A stretch of DNA of 64,000 nucleotides. Source: Lepus europaeus. Its lineage: Eukaryota > Chordata > Mammalia > Lagomorpha > Leporidae. The position numbers and the translations under genes were made by a program. Positions 20,722-31,279 of the stretch are shown piece after piece (the stretch's first letter is position 1; the number at the start of each line of letters is the position of its first letter). The stretch is taken from the NCBI RefSeq assembly GCF_033115175.1, contig NC_084838.1, forward strand, positions 41,829,468 through 41,893,467, given 5' to 3'. A model generated the notes under the pieces. That model was given only the letters and a program-made list of their open reading frames with translations. It did no database searches and was not told the DNA's origin.

Positions 20722-21058
20722 TAATGTTTATTTTAAATTTTCATATTTGAAAAGTGGAGTAATGGGGTAGGGGGAAGGAGGGGAGAGGGAGAGGGAGAAG
20801 AAAGTGAGCGAGCTTCCATCTACTGGTTAACTTCTCAAATGCTTGCAGCAGCCTGGGCTGGGCTAGGGTGAGGCCAGGAGCCAGGAACTCCAACCAGGTC
20901 TCCCACATGGGTTATAGGGGGCTGAGTACTTTGGTCGTCTTCCACTGCCTTTCCAGGGGTGTTAACAGGAAGCTGGGACTTGAATCGGTGCTCTGATATG
21001 TTACTAGGCATCTGATATGTTACTAGGCATCTGCTTAACCACTGGCACACAACGCCTG
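20722..21058 (-). repeat. Older CSINE with 19-bp tandem duplication
   Basis: ATTTTCATATTTGAAAAGTGG to ACCACTGGCACACAACGCC, with AGAATGTCTT flanking on both sides. A perfect tandem duplication of TCTGATATGTTACTAGGCA lies at 20992-21010 and 21011-21029. Confidence 0.85.
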
Positions 21059-21089
21059 CCCAAGAATGTCTTGTGTGTGCTACACAGAT

Positions 21090-21720
21090 GACTGATGGCT
21101 GGCAGCCCCTAGATAGGTGCATGGGGGCTGGGCAAGACCATGGCGTGATTAAAAGGTTGGAACTTTCAGTCCCATTCCCTAACTGCAGGAGATAGGGGCT
21201 GAATGTGGAGATGATCCTCAATGGCCAATGATAGAATCTGTTATACCTGAGTGAGGAGTCCTGCATAAAAACCCACAAGGACTGTGTTTGGAAGAGCTTC
21301 TTCCTGGCTGAATATGTGGGGTTCCTGGAGACCTATGCACCGGAGACAGCCTTGAAGCTCTGGGCCCCCTTGCGCATGCCCGCCCTGTGCATCTTTGCCA
21401 TCTGGTGTTCGTGTGTGTCTTTATGATATGTGTTTCCCTGGGAGCTGCTCTCACAGATTAATTGAACTCAAGGAGGGGTCAGGGGGACTCCAGTTTGCAG
21501 CTGATTGGTCAGAAGCACAGGCCATAAGCAGTGCTTGCAACTGGCACCTGGAGTGGGGTCTTCTACCTCTGGAATCTGATGCTGTCTCCACGTGGACAGT
21601 GTAGAACTGCACTGGGTTAGGGGACACCCAGCTGGTGCCTGCTGGAGAGTTGCGTGCAGAATTGCTTGGTGTGTGTGCCAGGGAGAAGATCCCTGTCTGG
21701 TATCAGAAGTGTTGAGGGAC
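21090..21720 (+). repeat. Old endogenous retrovirus LTR-like element
   Basis: The order of GGTTGGAACTTTCAGTCCC, GGCCAATGATAGAATC, CATAAAAACCCACAAGGAC, AAGGAGGGGTCAGG and GGACACCCAGCTGGTG matches an old mammalian ERV-type LTR that I recall but cannot name securely. TGGTATCAGAAG at 21698-21709 resembles an ERV-L-type leucine-tRNA primer site just past an LTR. No retroviral coding sequence follows. Confidence 0.55.
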
Positions 21721-21767
21721 TGCACATTAGAGTAGAAGAACTTTTTTTTTTTCTTTTTTAAAATATA

Positions 21768-21948
21768 TCCATACACTCATGAATATAGATGCAAAAATTC
21801 CAAATAAAATATTAACAAAAATCAAGTTACATGACAAACGAATAATGCACGGATATAGAATAGGTTATATTTCAGGTACTGGAGATTGCCTCACTATTAG
21901 ACATCTATTATCTTGATTCATTATATCAGTATATTAAGAAAGGATGGG
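21768..21948 (+). repeat. Decayed L1 ORF2 fragment
   Basis: CATGAATATAGATGCAAAAAT followed by AATATTAACAAAAATCAAG resembles the conserved ORF2 RT region read in the plus direction. Stops and gaps make it non-coding. Confidence 0.65.
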
Positions 21949-21953
21949 GCCAG

Positions 21954-22270
21954 CACTGTGGTGTAGTAGGTAAAACTGCTGCCTGCAGTGCTGGCATACC
22001 ATACGGGCACCGGTTTGAGTCCTGGCTTCTCCATTTCCAATCCAGCTCTCTGCTATGGCCTGGGAAAGCAGTAGAAGATGGCCCAGGTGTTCTTCCTGCA
22101 CCCTCATGGGAGAGCTGTAAGAAGCTCCTGGCTCCTGGCTTCAGATCAGTTCGGTTCCAGCTGTTGGGCCATTTGGGGAGTGAACCAGTGGATGGAGGAC
22201 CTTTCTCTCTCTCTCCCTCTCTCTGTCCATAGCTCTATCTCTCAAATAAATAATAAAATCTTAAACAAAA
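21954..22270 (+). repeat. CSINE
   Basis: GGGGCCAGCACTGTGGTGTAG head to CTCAAATAAATAATAAAATC tail. No clean TSD, because a SINE-head fragment follows directly. Confidence 0.93.
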
Positions 22271-22336
22271 GAATGAGTTGTGACATAGCAGGTAAAGCCT
22301 CTGCCTGCAAAGCTGGTATTAAAAAAAAAAAAAAAG
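22271..22336 (+). repeat. Miniature CSINE head with its own A-tail
   Basis: About 45 bases of CSINE head (GTTGTGACATAGCAGGTAAA to CTGCAAAGCTGGTATT) run straight into about 15 A. The entire SINE body is missing. Confidence 0.7.
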
Positions 22337-22441
22337 ACATTGCATCCAAACCCAATTAAAAATGCTGATGTAAAGAGCAAAGAGCAAAACTCTGAAATAG
22401 TTTCACTGAAATGAGAAGTTAGACACTGCAATTATTACTTC

Positions 22442-22752
22442 TTAAAATTTTATTTTTATTTTATTTAAAGGCAGAGAGAAGGAGAGAGAGGAGAAGGGAG
22501 AGAGAGGGGGTAAGGGGAGAGATCTATCTCCTATCCCCTGATTTGCTCCCTAAATGCCAGGAACTCCTTGTGGGTCTTCCATGCAGGTGGCAGGGACCCA
22601 AGTATTGAGCCATAAACCTGCTGCCTCCCAGGGTGTACATGAGCAGGAAGTTGAAAGCAGGAACAGAGCTTGGCCTTGAACCCAGGCACTCCATTATGGG
22701 ATGCATGTGTCCCCAGCAGCCTCTTATCTGCTTTGCCAAATACCTACCCCCA
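22442..22752 (-). repeat. Older CSINE
   Basis: AAATTTTATTTTTATTTTAT tail, long GA-rich block, body with TGGCAGGGACCC, ending TCTGCTTTGCCAAATACC. Diverged, no TSD. Confidence 0.82.
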
Positions 22753-22764
22753 TAGTTTTTCACA

Positions 22765-24370
22765 ATATGCATTTTTCCATGAACTTTTTAATGAAAAAAC
22801 TGACTATTTTTTTGCACCAAAGTAAACATATATTAATTCCATTTTAATGAATTTTTGAAATCCCCTCAAATATAAGGAATTAATGTAAAAAGTGAAGTGG
22901 CATTAAATGGGAAAATTACATTTTGTACAAAAGTGCTTGCACAACTGACCATCTGCCTGGGAGAAAAATTGACTTCATTTGCCATTACTGACACACATTC
23001 TAAGTAGAGAAGATATAAAAATGTTTACTTATAAAAAAAAAAAAGAAAAAAAAATATCGTGGGAGAAAATCTAGGGAACTAATATTCACACCAAAATGGA
23101 GGAGACATAAAGACAGGGATCTCAGAAATTATTTTAAAATGTTTGATTAAAATCTGAAACATTTATATGTCCAAAGATAACATAAAGGCAATAGTGAAAT
23201 GATAAACTTGGGAAAAAATTCCAAAGCAAATGCCAGTTATGGGATTATCTATATAAAATATAAACTCTTACAAACTGATCGTATAAAATATTTTAAATTA
23301 AAATTGAGCAAAAGAGGCAATTCACAGGCAAGCAAATCCACAGGGCTTCTAAACACAGAGAAAATGCTCACATTCATTAGCAATTAGGGAAATGCAGATT
23401 GAGAAATAGTGAAATAACACGTCATATATATCAGATTTTCCAAATTAAAAGAAATGGGGATGGAGAAAGAATTTTTTTCATATTGCTTCTGGAAGTATGT
23501 ATAATCAAAGTCCTTTTTGGAAAGAAATTTGGTAACACTTATTAAAATTAAGTCCTACTCCCTGATTTAGCAATCCAACAATTGAGACCCTGTTCATAGA
23601 CATGAAAGTATTAGTAAATAAGAACATACATCCAAGGCAAAGCTTGTGACAAAGCCATATAATATAAGTTTTTATGAACTGGAGTTCTTATGCAGTGATT
23701 CATGGAAGCTAGAGAAGTTGGCTTGGAAGAATTTTTTTTTAATTTATTTGACAGGTAGAGTTATAGACAGAGAGAGATAAAGGTCCTCCTTTCGTTGGTT
23801 CACTCCCCAAATGGCTGCCAAGGCCGGAACTATGTCAATCCAAAGCCAGGATCCAGGTGCTTCCTCCTGGTCTCTCATGTGGGTGCAGGGCCCAAGGACT
23901 TGGGCCATCCTCCACTGCACTCCCAGGCCACAGCAGGGAGCTGGACTGGAAGAGGAGCAACCCGCACTAGAACCAGCGCCCATATGGGATACTGGCGCCG
24001 CAAGGTGGAGGATTACCCAGGTGAGCCACGGCGCTGGCCCCGGCTTGGGGGAATTTCTATGAGCTACTGCTGAGTGAGAAATGTGTTTCATGGGGAAATG
24101 TGCACTATAGGTGCTCCTTCAACAATTAATCCCAAAGTCCCTATATATCTGTTGTGAATGTTTGTATGTGATGGGTATGATTGTGGAGAAAAATGTGGGA
24201 AGACCTAGGCCAGAACTAGTTTGAGGGAGTGAAAAGAACAAGAAACAGTGGACATGATGAGGTTGAGAAGAGAGAGGGGAGAGAGAGAAGACAAAAGGTA
24301 AATAAAAGTTGTTTTAAAGTCTTTTAGTATGTATGTAATGACATTTATGTTAAAATACGTATATGTCAAG
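22765..24370 (+). repeat. Ancient L1 fragment, split by a CSINE
   Basis: CATTCATTAGCAATTAGGG and AAATGCAGATTGAGAAATAG (about 23370-23410) match the old L1 ORF2 order. A 3' portion resumes after the CSINE (GAGCTACTGCTGAGTGAG at 24060). All frames are broken. Confidence 0.65.
23731..24040 (-). repeat. CSINE inside the ancient L1
   Basis: TTTGACAGGTAGAGTTATAG tail side to GAGCCACGGCGCTGGCCCC. The flanks GGCTTGGAAGAATTT and GGCTTGGGGGAATTT form a 15-bp TSD with two mismatches. Confidence 0.93.
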
Positions 24371-24372
24371 AA

Positions 24373-24680
24373 ATTAGGGGGTAGACATTTGGCACTTTTG
24401 TTAAGATGCTGTTTTGGATACCCACATCCTAGACTGAATGCCAGGTTTGAGTCCCAGCCACTCTGCTTCCAATCCAGTTTCCTGCTCATGTGCACCTGGG
24501 AGGCAGCAGGTGATGGCTCAGGTACTTGGGCTTCTGCCATCCATGTGGGAGACCTGGATGGAGTTCTGGTCTCCTGGCTTTGGCCTGGCTGTTGTGGGCA
24601 TGTGAGCCAGGATGAGCTAGCAGATAGATCTCTGTCTCTCTGCTTTCAAGTAAAATGAAAATAAATAGATAAAAAATTAG
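24373..24680 (+). repeat. Older CSINE
   Basis: CATTTGGCACTTTTGTTAAG head, CTTCCAATCCAGTTTCCTGC, ending CTTTCAAGTAAAATGAAAAT. A diverged older type. Confidence 0.82.
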
Positions 24681-24766
24681 GAAAAATGTTAGTTTTAAAA
24701 GATGTGTTGACTTTGACTCTATCTTATTAAGTATGAAAGATCCAGTTAATTTTTATAGTATTGGGG

Positions 24767-25092
24767 CCGGTGCTGTGGCATAGTAGGTTAAGCTTCTGCC
24801 TGTAGCACCGGCATCCCATATGGGTGCCAGTTTGAGTCCTGGCAGCTCCTCTTCTAATCTAGCTTTCTGCTATGGCCTGGGTAGGCAGTATAGGATGGCT
24901 CAAATGCTTGGGCCCCTGCACCCACATGGGAGACCTAGAAGAAGCTCCAGGCTCCTGGCTTCAATCTGGCCCAGCCCTGGCCATTAATAGCCATTTGGGG
25001 AGTGAACCAGCAGATGGAAGACCTCGCTCTCTGCCTCTCCCTCCCTGTCTCTGTAACTCTGCCTTTCAAATAAATAAATCTTAAAAAAGAGA
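24767..25092 (+). repeat. CSINE
   Basis: GGGGCCGGTGCTGTGGCATAG to CTTTCAAATAAATAAATCTT and an A-tail. Complete length. Confidence 0.94.
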
Positions 25093-25240
25093 AATAACAG
25101 ACTTTCTACAGTATGAGGAATTGCTAATTAATAGTAAAGTTTTTTTATAGTGTTATGTATAACATGATCACATATATTTTGGAAAAACAAACTTCCCCAT
25201 TTATAGTGTATTTTTTAAAAAAACTGTTCTTTTTCTTTTT
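25093..25240. other. Short AT-rich spacer
   Basis: No element recognised between two CSINEs. Confidence 0.5.
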
Positions 25241-25565
25241 TAAAGATTTATTTATTTATTTGAAAGACAGAATTACAAAGAGGCAGAAGCAGAGAGTGAG
25301 AGAGAAAAAGAGAGATCTCCATCCGCTGGTTCACTCCCCAGATGGCCCCAATGGCCAGAGCTGAGCTGATCCAAAGCCAGGAGCTTCCTCTGGGTCTCCC
25401 ACACAGGTGCAGGGACCCAAGGTCTTGAGCCATCTTCTACTGCTTTCCCAGGCCATAGCAGGGAGCTGGATTGGAAGCGGAGCAGCCTGAACTCAAACCA
25501 GTGCCCATATGTGATGCCGGCACTGCAAACAGTGACTTTACTCACTACGCCACAGCGCCAGCCCC
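25241..25565 (-). repeat. CSINE
   Basis: TTTAAAGATTTATTTATTTAT to CACAGCGCCAGCCCC. Complete, with a GA-rich block at 25279-25315. Confidence 0.94.
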
Positions 25566-25791
25566 TAAAGTGTGTTTATATATAAAATATGTCTGTGTGA
25601 ATATAGAAAAAGGCCAACCAGGCTACTCAATTTGGTTTTTCTTTTTTATGATACAATAAGAAAAAATTATTTACAAAGCAGTTATTTTCCTAAAGTATTA
25701 CACACAGGAATTTGAGCTGTCTATGGAAAAATAATAATTTTAGGAAACTACAGAAGAATCAACATTGTGCTTAAAACTTTAAAATAAAGAG

Positions 25792-26082
25792 TGGGCCTGT
25801 CATTATGGTGCAGTGTATTAAACTGCTGCCTGTGATGCTGACATCCTATATGGGCACAGGTTTGAGTCCCAGCTACTCCACTTCTGATCCAGCTCCCTGC
25901 TAATGCACTTGGGAAAGCAACAGCAGATGGATCCCTGTACCCATATGGGAGGCCTGGACAGAGTTCCAGGCTCCTGGCTTTGGCCTGGCCTAGTCCTGGC
26001 CATTAGGGGAGTTAACTAGTGGATGGAAGATCTGTCTCTCTCTGTAACTCTCCCTTTCAAATAAATAAATCTTAAAAAAAGT
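25792..26082 (+). repeat. CSINE
   Basis: GGGCCTGTCATTATGGTGCAG to CAAATAAATAAATCTTAAAAA. The L1 at 26086 begins directly after its tail. Confidence 0.92.
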
Positions 26083-26085
26083 AAA

Positions 26086-27232
26086 ACTTAGAAATGTGCC
26101 AGGGGATTCCAATACAATCCCATCAAGGTGGCATGTACCAATGCCATCTCACTAGTCCAAGTGATCATCTTCAGTTCACAATTGATCACACTGATAGGTC
26201 TAAGAGTCAAAGGGATCACACAAACAAAACTAGTGTCTGCTAATACTAACTGATAGAATAAAAAAGGGAGAGAACGATCCAACATGGGAAGTGGGAGACA
26301 CAGCAGACTCATAGAATGGCAGATGTCCTAAACAGCACTCTGGCCTCAGAATCAGCCCTTAAGGCATTCGGAACTGGCTGAAGAGCCCATGAGAGTATTT
26401 TAGGCATGGAAAGCCAAGACACTCTGGCAAAAAAAAAAAAAAAAAAAAAAAAAGAAGACCTAAATGAAAGATCTCTGCAAGTGAGATCCCAGTGCAAAGA
26501 AGGGGGCCATCAAAGAAGGAGGTACCTTTCTCTGAAGGGAGGAGAGAACTTCCACTTTGACTATGACCCTGTCGGAATAAGATCAAAGTTGGCTTCCATA
26601 GCCCTGGCAACTCATGACTAGAGCCTAGGGAGATTACTGACTCCGTAAACAAGAGTGTCAAATTGTTAAATCAACAATAGGAGTCACTGTGTACTTACGT
26701 CTCCTGTGAGATCTGTCCTTAATGTGTTGTCCAATGTGCAGTGATGCTATAACTAGTACTGAAACAGTATTTTTACACTTTGTGTTTCTGTGTGGGTGCA
26801 AACTGATGAAATCTTTACTTAGTATATATTGAATCGATCTTCTGTATATAAAGATAATTGAAAATGAAAAAAAAAAACCTCGGTTTTAAATTGGAAATTG
26901 CATAGAAAATCAATTTTTAAAAAATATCATGTAGGATCTCTGTCCTTAATGTGCTGTACATTGTTATTTAATGCTATAACTAGTACTCCAGCAGTATTTT
27001 TCACTTTGTGTTGCTATGTGGGGGCAAACTGTTGAAATCTTTACTTAATATATACTAAACTGATCTTCTGTATATAAAGAGAATTGAAAATGAATCTTGA
27101 TGTGAATGGAAGAGGAGAGAGAGCGGGAAAGGGGAGGGTTGCAGGTGGGAGGGAAGTTATGGTGGGGGGGAAGCCATTGTAATCCATAAGCTGTACTTTG
27201 GAAATTTATATTCATTAAATAAAAGTTAAAAA
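26086..27232 (+). mobile_element. 5'-truncated L1, 3' UTR only
   Basis: The plus-strand copy begins at AGAAATGTGCCAGGGG, just past the ORF2 side of the 3' UTR, and ends TTAAATAAAAGTTAAAAAAAC. An internal A25 tract lies at 26429-26453. It has the two-module 3' UTR, with modules near 26700-26870 and 26930-27090. It inserted at or beside the poly(A) of the preceding CSINE, so its TSD is unreadable. Confidence 0.88.
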
Positions 27233-27367
27233 AACAATAGGGGTTAAAGAATAACACAGTGATATTTTCCTGGGTTAACATTGCTGATCTCTGAAAGAAA
27301 TTAAATGCAGCATAAATAAGCAAAAAGGTAGTCAGTGTTCATGTCTTGTAAGAATTAATATTATGAA

Positions 27368-27735
27368 AATGTCTACTATGGTTTGAGTATTACTTTACAT
27401 GTTGAATGCCTACTAAAGTCCATGTGTTAAAGGGTTGGCTCCTAGGGTACTGTAGGAGGTGGTGGGAACTTTAGGAGGTAGGGGCCTAGCAGATGGTCCT
27501 TGGATTATTTGGAGCATGCCCTTGGAAGATTGTGCTCACTAAAATGTTATAAAAGCCTAAGTTTGGGTCCAGCCTCCATCTGTTTCCTAGCTCACCATGT
27601 GATCTTTCCTCAGTGTGGACTCTACCATTGCTGTCTGCAGCCCTCATGGAGGCCAGACCAATGGGGCCACCAGAACTTGGATTTGAACCTTCAAAATAGA
27701 GAGATAAATAAACCTGTTCTCTTCTCTTTTTAAAA
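27368..27735 (+). repeat. MaLR-class LTR fragment (MST/MLT1-like)
   Basis: GGTTTGAGTATTACTTTAC, GGAGGTGGTGGGAACTTTAG, GGCATGCCC-like text and a final AGATAAATAAACCTGTTC follow the order of an old MaLR LTR. A CSINE cuts its right end. Confidence 0.6.
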
Positions 27736-28013
27736 GTTTTATTTATGTATTTAAAAGGCACAATGACAAAGATGCAGAGAGAACTTCCATCCACTGCTGC
27801 ATTCCTCAAATGCCTGCAATAGCCAGGACAAGGCCAGGCAAAAGACAGGAGCCAGGAATTCCATCCATGTCTCCCATGTGGGTGGCAGGAACCAAAGCAC
27901 CAGGCCATCACTGGCCACTTCCCAGGTACATTAGTTGGAAGTTGTACTGGAAGCAGAGTAGTGGGCACTCCAGTGTGGGATATGGACAGCCTGCTGCATT
28001 GCGACACTCACCC
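27732..28013 (-). repeat. Older CSINE
   Basis: AAAAGTTTTATTTATGTATTT to CATTGCGACACTCACCCC. Body with CCCATGTGGGTGGCAGG. Diverged. Confidence 0.83.
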
Positions 28014-28490
28014 CAGCTTTAAAAACCTCTTTTCTCATGGCTTCACTTTCATCTTTTCATTCTTTCAACAATCACATACTTTTATAATACAAAAATCCCA
28101 CTAGTATAAACTTTAAAAACATTTTCTATAGCTCCAATGTCTAGAATAGATAATCAGATGGGTTTGGGTTAGTGTTTGTTGAGTGCTTATCATGTGCTTG
28201 GTACTGGAAAGCAGGTATTATCCTATAGTTGTGTGGTCTAAAGCTATTTGAATTAGATGGTCTTGATATAACAGAGAAAACTATGTTTCCTCATAGTTTT
28301 TTAACCAACAGGTAAAAATCTGTCTCACTCTTTGTCTAAACAGGCTGCCTCTATTCTCCAAGTGCATCATCAGGGAGTTCATTGAAATTTTGTATTTTAT
28401 ACCTTTGATATACATTCAGCTGGTTTTCTGTAGCTGTGGGTTCTGTACCAATGGATTTAATCAACTCTGGATCTAAAACATTTGAAAAGG
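28014..28490. other. Unique DNA with a possible MIR fragment
   Basis: GTTGAGTGCTTATCATGTGC at 28178-28197 resembles the antisense MIR 3' part. The rest is unassigned. Confidence 0.45.
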
Positions 28491-28802
28491 GGCCAGCGTT
28501 GTGGCATAGGGGTTAAGCCTCTTCTGTGACTATAGCACCCCATATGGGCACCTGTTCGTGTCCTGGCTTCTCTGCTTCTGACCCAGCTCCCTGGGTGCGC
28601 CTGGGAAAGCAGTGAAAGATGGCCCTAGTGTTTGGGCCCCTGCACCCACATGAAAGAACTGGAGGAAACTCCTAGCTCTTGGCTTTTGCCTGGCCCAGCC
28701 CTGGCTGTTGTTGGGTTGTGGACCAGTGGATGCAGGATCTCTCTCTGTTTTTCTCTCTTTCTGTGACTCTGTCTTTCAAATAAATCAATAAATCTTCAAA
28801 AC
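28491..28802 (+). repeat. CSINE
   Basis: GGGGCCAGCGTTGTGGCATAG to CAAATAAATCAATAAATCTT. Complete. Confidence 0.93.
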
Positions 28803-28842
28803 AATTTTGAGAAAAACGGAACCGTACTGGACATGTAGGGAT

Positions 28843-28925
28843 TTCTTTTTTTTTTCTTTTTTCTTTTTCTTTTTTTTTTTTTTTTTGAGACAGAGAGCAT
28901 CAGGAGGTGGAGGTGGGGCAGATAT

Positions 28926-28972
<47 letters not shown>

Positions 28973-29245
28973 TAGATAGAAAGAGAGATATCTTTCATCT
29001 GCTGTTCATTTCCCAGATACAACAGCCAGGGCTGAGCCTGGCTGAAGCCGGGAGCTCCATCCAGGTCTCTCACATGGGTGGCAGGGATGGAAGTACTTGA
29101 GTGATCACCTGTTGCCTCCCAGGGCACACATTAACAGGAAGTTGGATTGGAAGTGGAAGAGCCAGGACTCAACCCAGTACTCTGATGTGGGTTGTGGGCT
29201 TTCCAAACACTGACTGAACTGCTCTTCCAAACGCTGGGCCCAGGC
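28843..29245 (-). repeat. Older CSINE with (TAGA)n expansion
   Basis: A long T/C-rich tail (28846-28885), then a GA block converted into a (TAGA)n microsatellite, then a body ending near ACTGAACTGCTCTTCC. The head is diverged. Confidence 0.8.
28925..28980. repeat. (TAGA)n microsatellite
   Basis: About 13 near-perfect tetranucleotide units inside a CSINE GA block. Probably length-variable. Confidence 0.95.
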
Positions 29246-29845
29246 ACAGTTTTCTGCCATGGACTGCACTAAGTAACTCTAGTGGCCTTTCCTACTTTAT
29301 CAAGAATAAGCCTTCCATTTCTGAGCACATGAGCTCTGTCATCTATTTGCTTCAAGATTATTTTTTACTTCTTGTCTGGGAATAAGGTTCATTTTTTAAA
29401 ATGTAAAACATTTCTTCTTTTCCAATTTTTGAGTCAATTGGAAGGGTTGATTTTCTGCTATAATTGCTGCCTTAATTAATCGTAATAGGCGCATTCTGCT
29501 TAAGTAATACCATAATGTAGGTTTATTTTCTAAGACATCTTCATTCAGGAAAATGAAGAGCTTGTAATTGGGTTAGGCTTTTTACTTCTTTCCTTTTGGG
29601 CATTTGTCTGCAATTTGGAAACGTTTGCTGCCCATAAGCAAAATTAGCATCAATTTTCAGAGCAGTGCATTTTTCTTCCCAGTAATATTCTGTGCATGTT
29701 AATTAATACTAGGGAGACTAATAGGACATCATGTCTTCCCCTCCAGTGTTTTGTCTCTCAAAAACTATCAATTATCCATGACTTACTATGTGTTAGGCGC
29801 TGAACAGAGCTCTTTAATTTATTTTAATCCTCACAACAATCTTAT
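29246..29845. other. Unique DNA ending in a MIR fragment
   Basis: 29246-29770 is unassigned. From about 29772, ACTTACTATGTGTTAGGCGC to AATCCTCACAACAATCTTAT is an antisense MIR 3' portion, cut off by the next CSINE. Confidence 0.55.
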
Positions 29846-30172
29846 ATTTTTTTCTTTATTTGAAAGGAAGAGGTGGGGGGAGAAGGAGGGAGAGGTGGGC
29901 TGGTTTTTCATCTGCTGGTTCACTTCCTAAATGCTCTTGACAGCTGGGGCTAAGCCAGGCTAAAACAAGGATCTGGGAGCTCCATCTGGGTTTCTTATGT
30001 GGGTGGCAGGAACTCAAGGATTTGAACCATCATCCGCATCTGCTGCCTCCTGGGGTGTGTATTAGCAGGAAGCTGAAATTGGAGATGGATCTTCCATTGT
30101 GACCCAGGCCTTCCAGTGTGGAATGCAGGTATCCAAAGCAGCACCTTAACCACTGTACCAGCTGTGTACCCC
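29846..30172 (-). repeat. Older CSINE
   Basis: TTTTTTTCTTTATTTGAAAGG, purine-rich block, body with TGGGTGGCAGGAACTC, ending ACCACTGTACCAGC. Inserted in a MIR. Confidence 0.82.
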
Positions 30173-30675
30173 AAGATTTAAAAAAAGCAATTCTAGCCAT
30201 GTATGGTCAAACACCTCTTCTGTACTTCCATAGAGTCCCTCAACGTCTCCTGTTTCCCAGGCCCTGGATCACTGCTCTGTGTAATCCCACTGAGGCAGAG
30301 CAGGCACGGTCTCGGAGCTTCCAGCTCCTCCCTTTACTTCTGGGTGGAGAACTCTGGGGCAGCAGCCCAAAGGTACCCAGGAGTTAACTTTCCTGGGGCC
30401 AGGAGACTGGAGACTGGAGAGAGTCAGCAGAAAAAGACCCACTCCGTTCTCCCTCTGTGGTGTTCCCCAGGGACATCACTTCACGTAGTTGGCTGTGCTT
30501 CCTCACGGCTTCACCTAAGGTTGTGCCTGACTAGTTGTATTTGCTTCCACTTATTCCCCCACTTTCCTTTTCTCTATCTTTACTTTGCTGCTTGGGATTG
30601 TACTTTGTTCTGTGTTCCAGGCAACCTGGGCTGAGACATGAAGTTATTCCTTGCTGTAAAGTCTTTCTTTGGCTT
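30173..30675. other. Unique DNA
   Basis: No repeat or gene recognised. The frames at 30203-30634 and 30118-30387 have no family support. Confidence 0.45.
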
Positions 30676-30688
30676 TCTATTGCCTATT

Positions 30689-31026
30689 TTTTTTTTGACA
30701 GGCAGAGTGGACAGTGAGAGAGAGAGGCAGAGAGAAAGGTCTTCCTTTTGCCGTTGGTTCACCCTCCAATGGCCGCTGCGGTAGCGCGCTGCGGCCAGCG
30801 CACCGCGCTGATCCGATGGCAGGAGCCAGGTGCTTCCTCCTGGTCTCCCACGCAGGTGCAGGGCCCAAGCACTTGGGCCATCCTCCACTGCCTTCCCGGG
30901 CCACAGCAGAGAGCTGGACTGGAAGAGGAGCAACTGGGACGGAATCCAGCGCCCCGACCGGGACTAGAACCCGGTGTGCCGGTGCCGCAGGCGGAGGATT
31001 AGCCTATTGAGCTGTGGCGCTGGCCC
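30689..31026 (-). repeat. CSINE, younger subfamily
   Basis: A perfect 13-bp TSD, TCTATTGCCTATT, is at 30676-30688 and 31027-31039. Extra GTAGCGCGCTGCGGCCAGCG-type text in the middle is shared with the 32.6 kb copy. Confidence 0.96.
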
Positions 31027-31279
31027 TCTATTGCCTATTAAGGTATTTATAGGGCTGGGAGGAACCGTTTGAAAACTAGTGGGATTTTTTTTTTAATCTT
31101 TAAATTTCATTTCAGGAATTGCAAAGGACAAGCTACAATCCCTTCCAGTAGAAAGGGGGCATTGGATGTGATAGGATTGAGATTGTTGGTTATAAGTTAG
31201 GGTCTGAATTTCTAATCTGACATCTCTGGTCTTCCCTGTCTACTGTTACTCCCTTTGCAACCTCATATCCTGCCACATC

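Noticed and set aside
28925..28980. Regular repeats as a possible CRISPR array
   Set aside because: Tetranucleotide microsatellite without spacers; the genome is mammalian.
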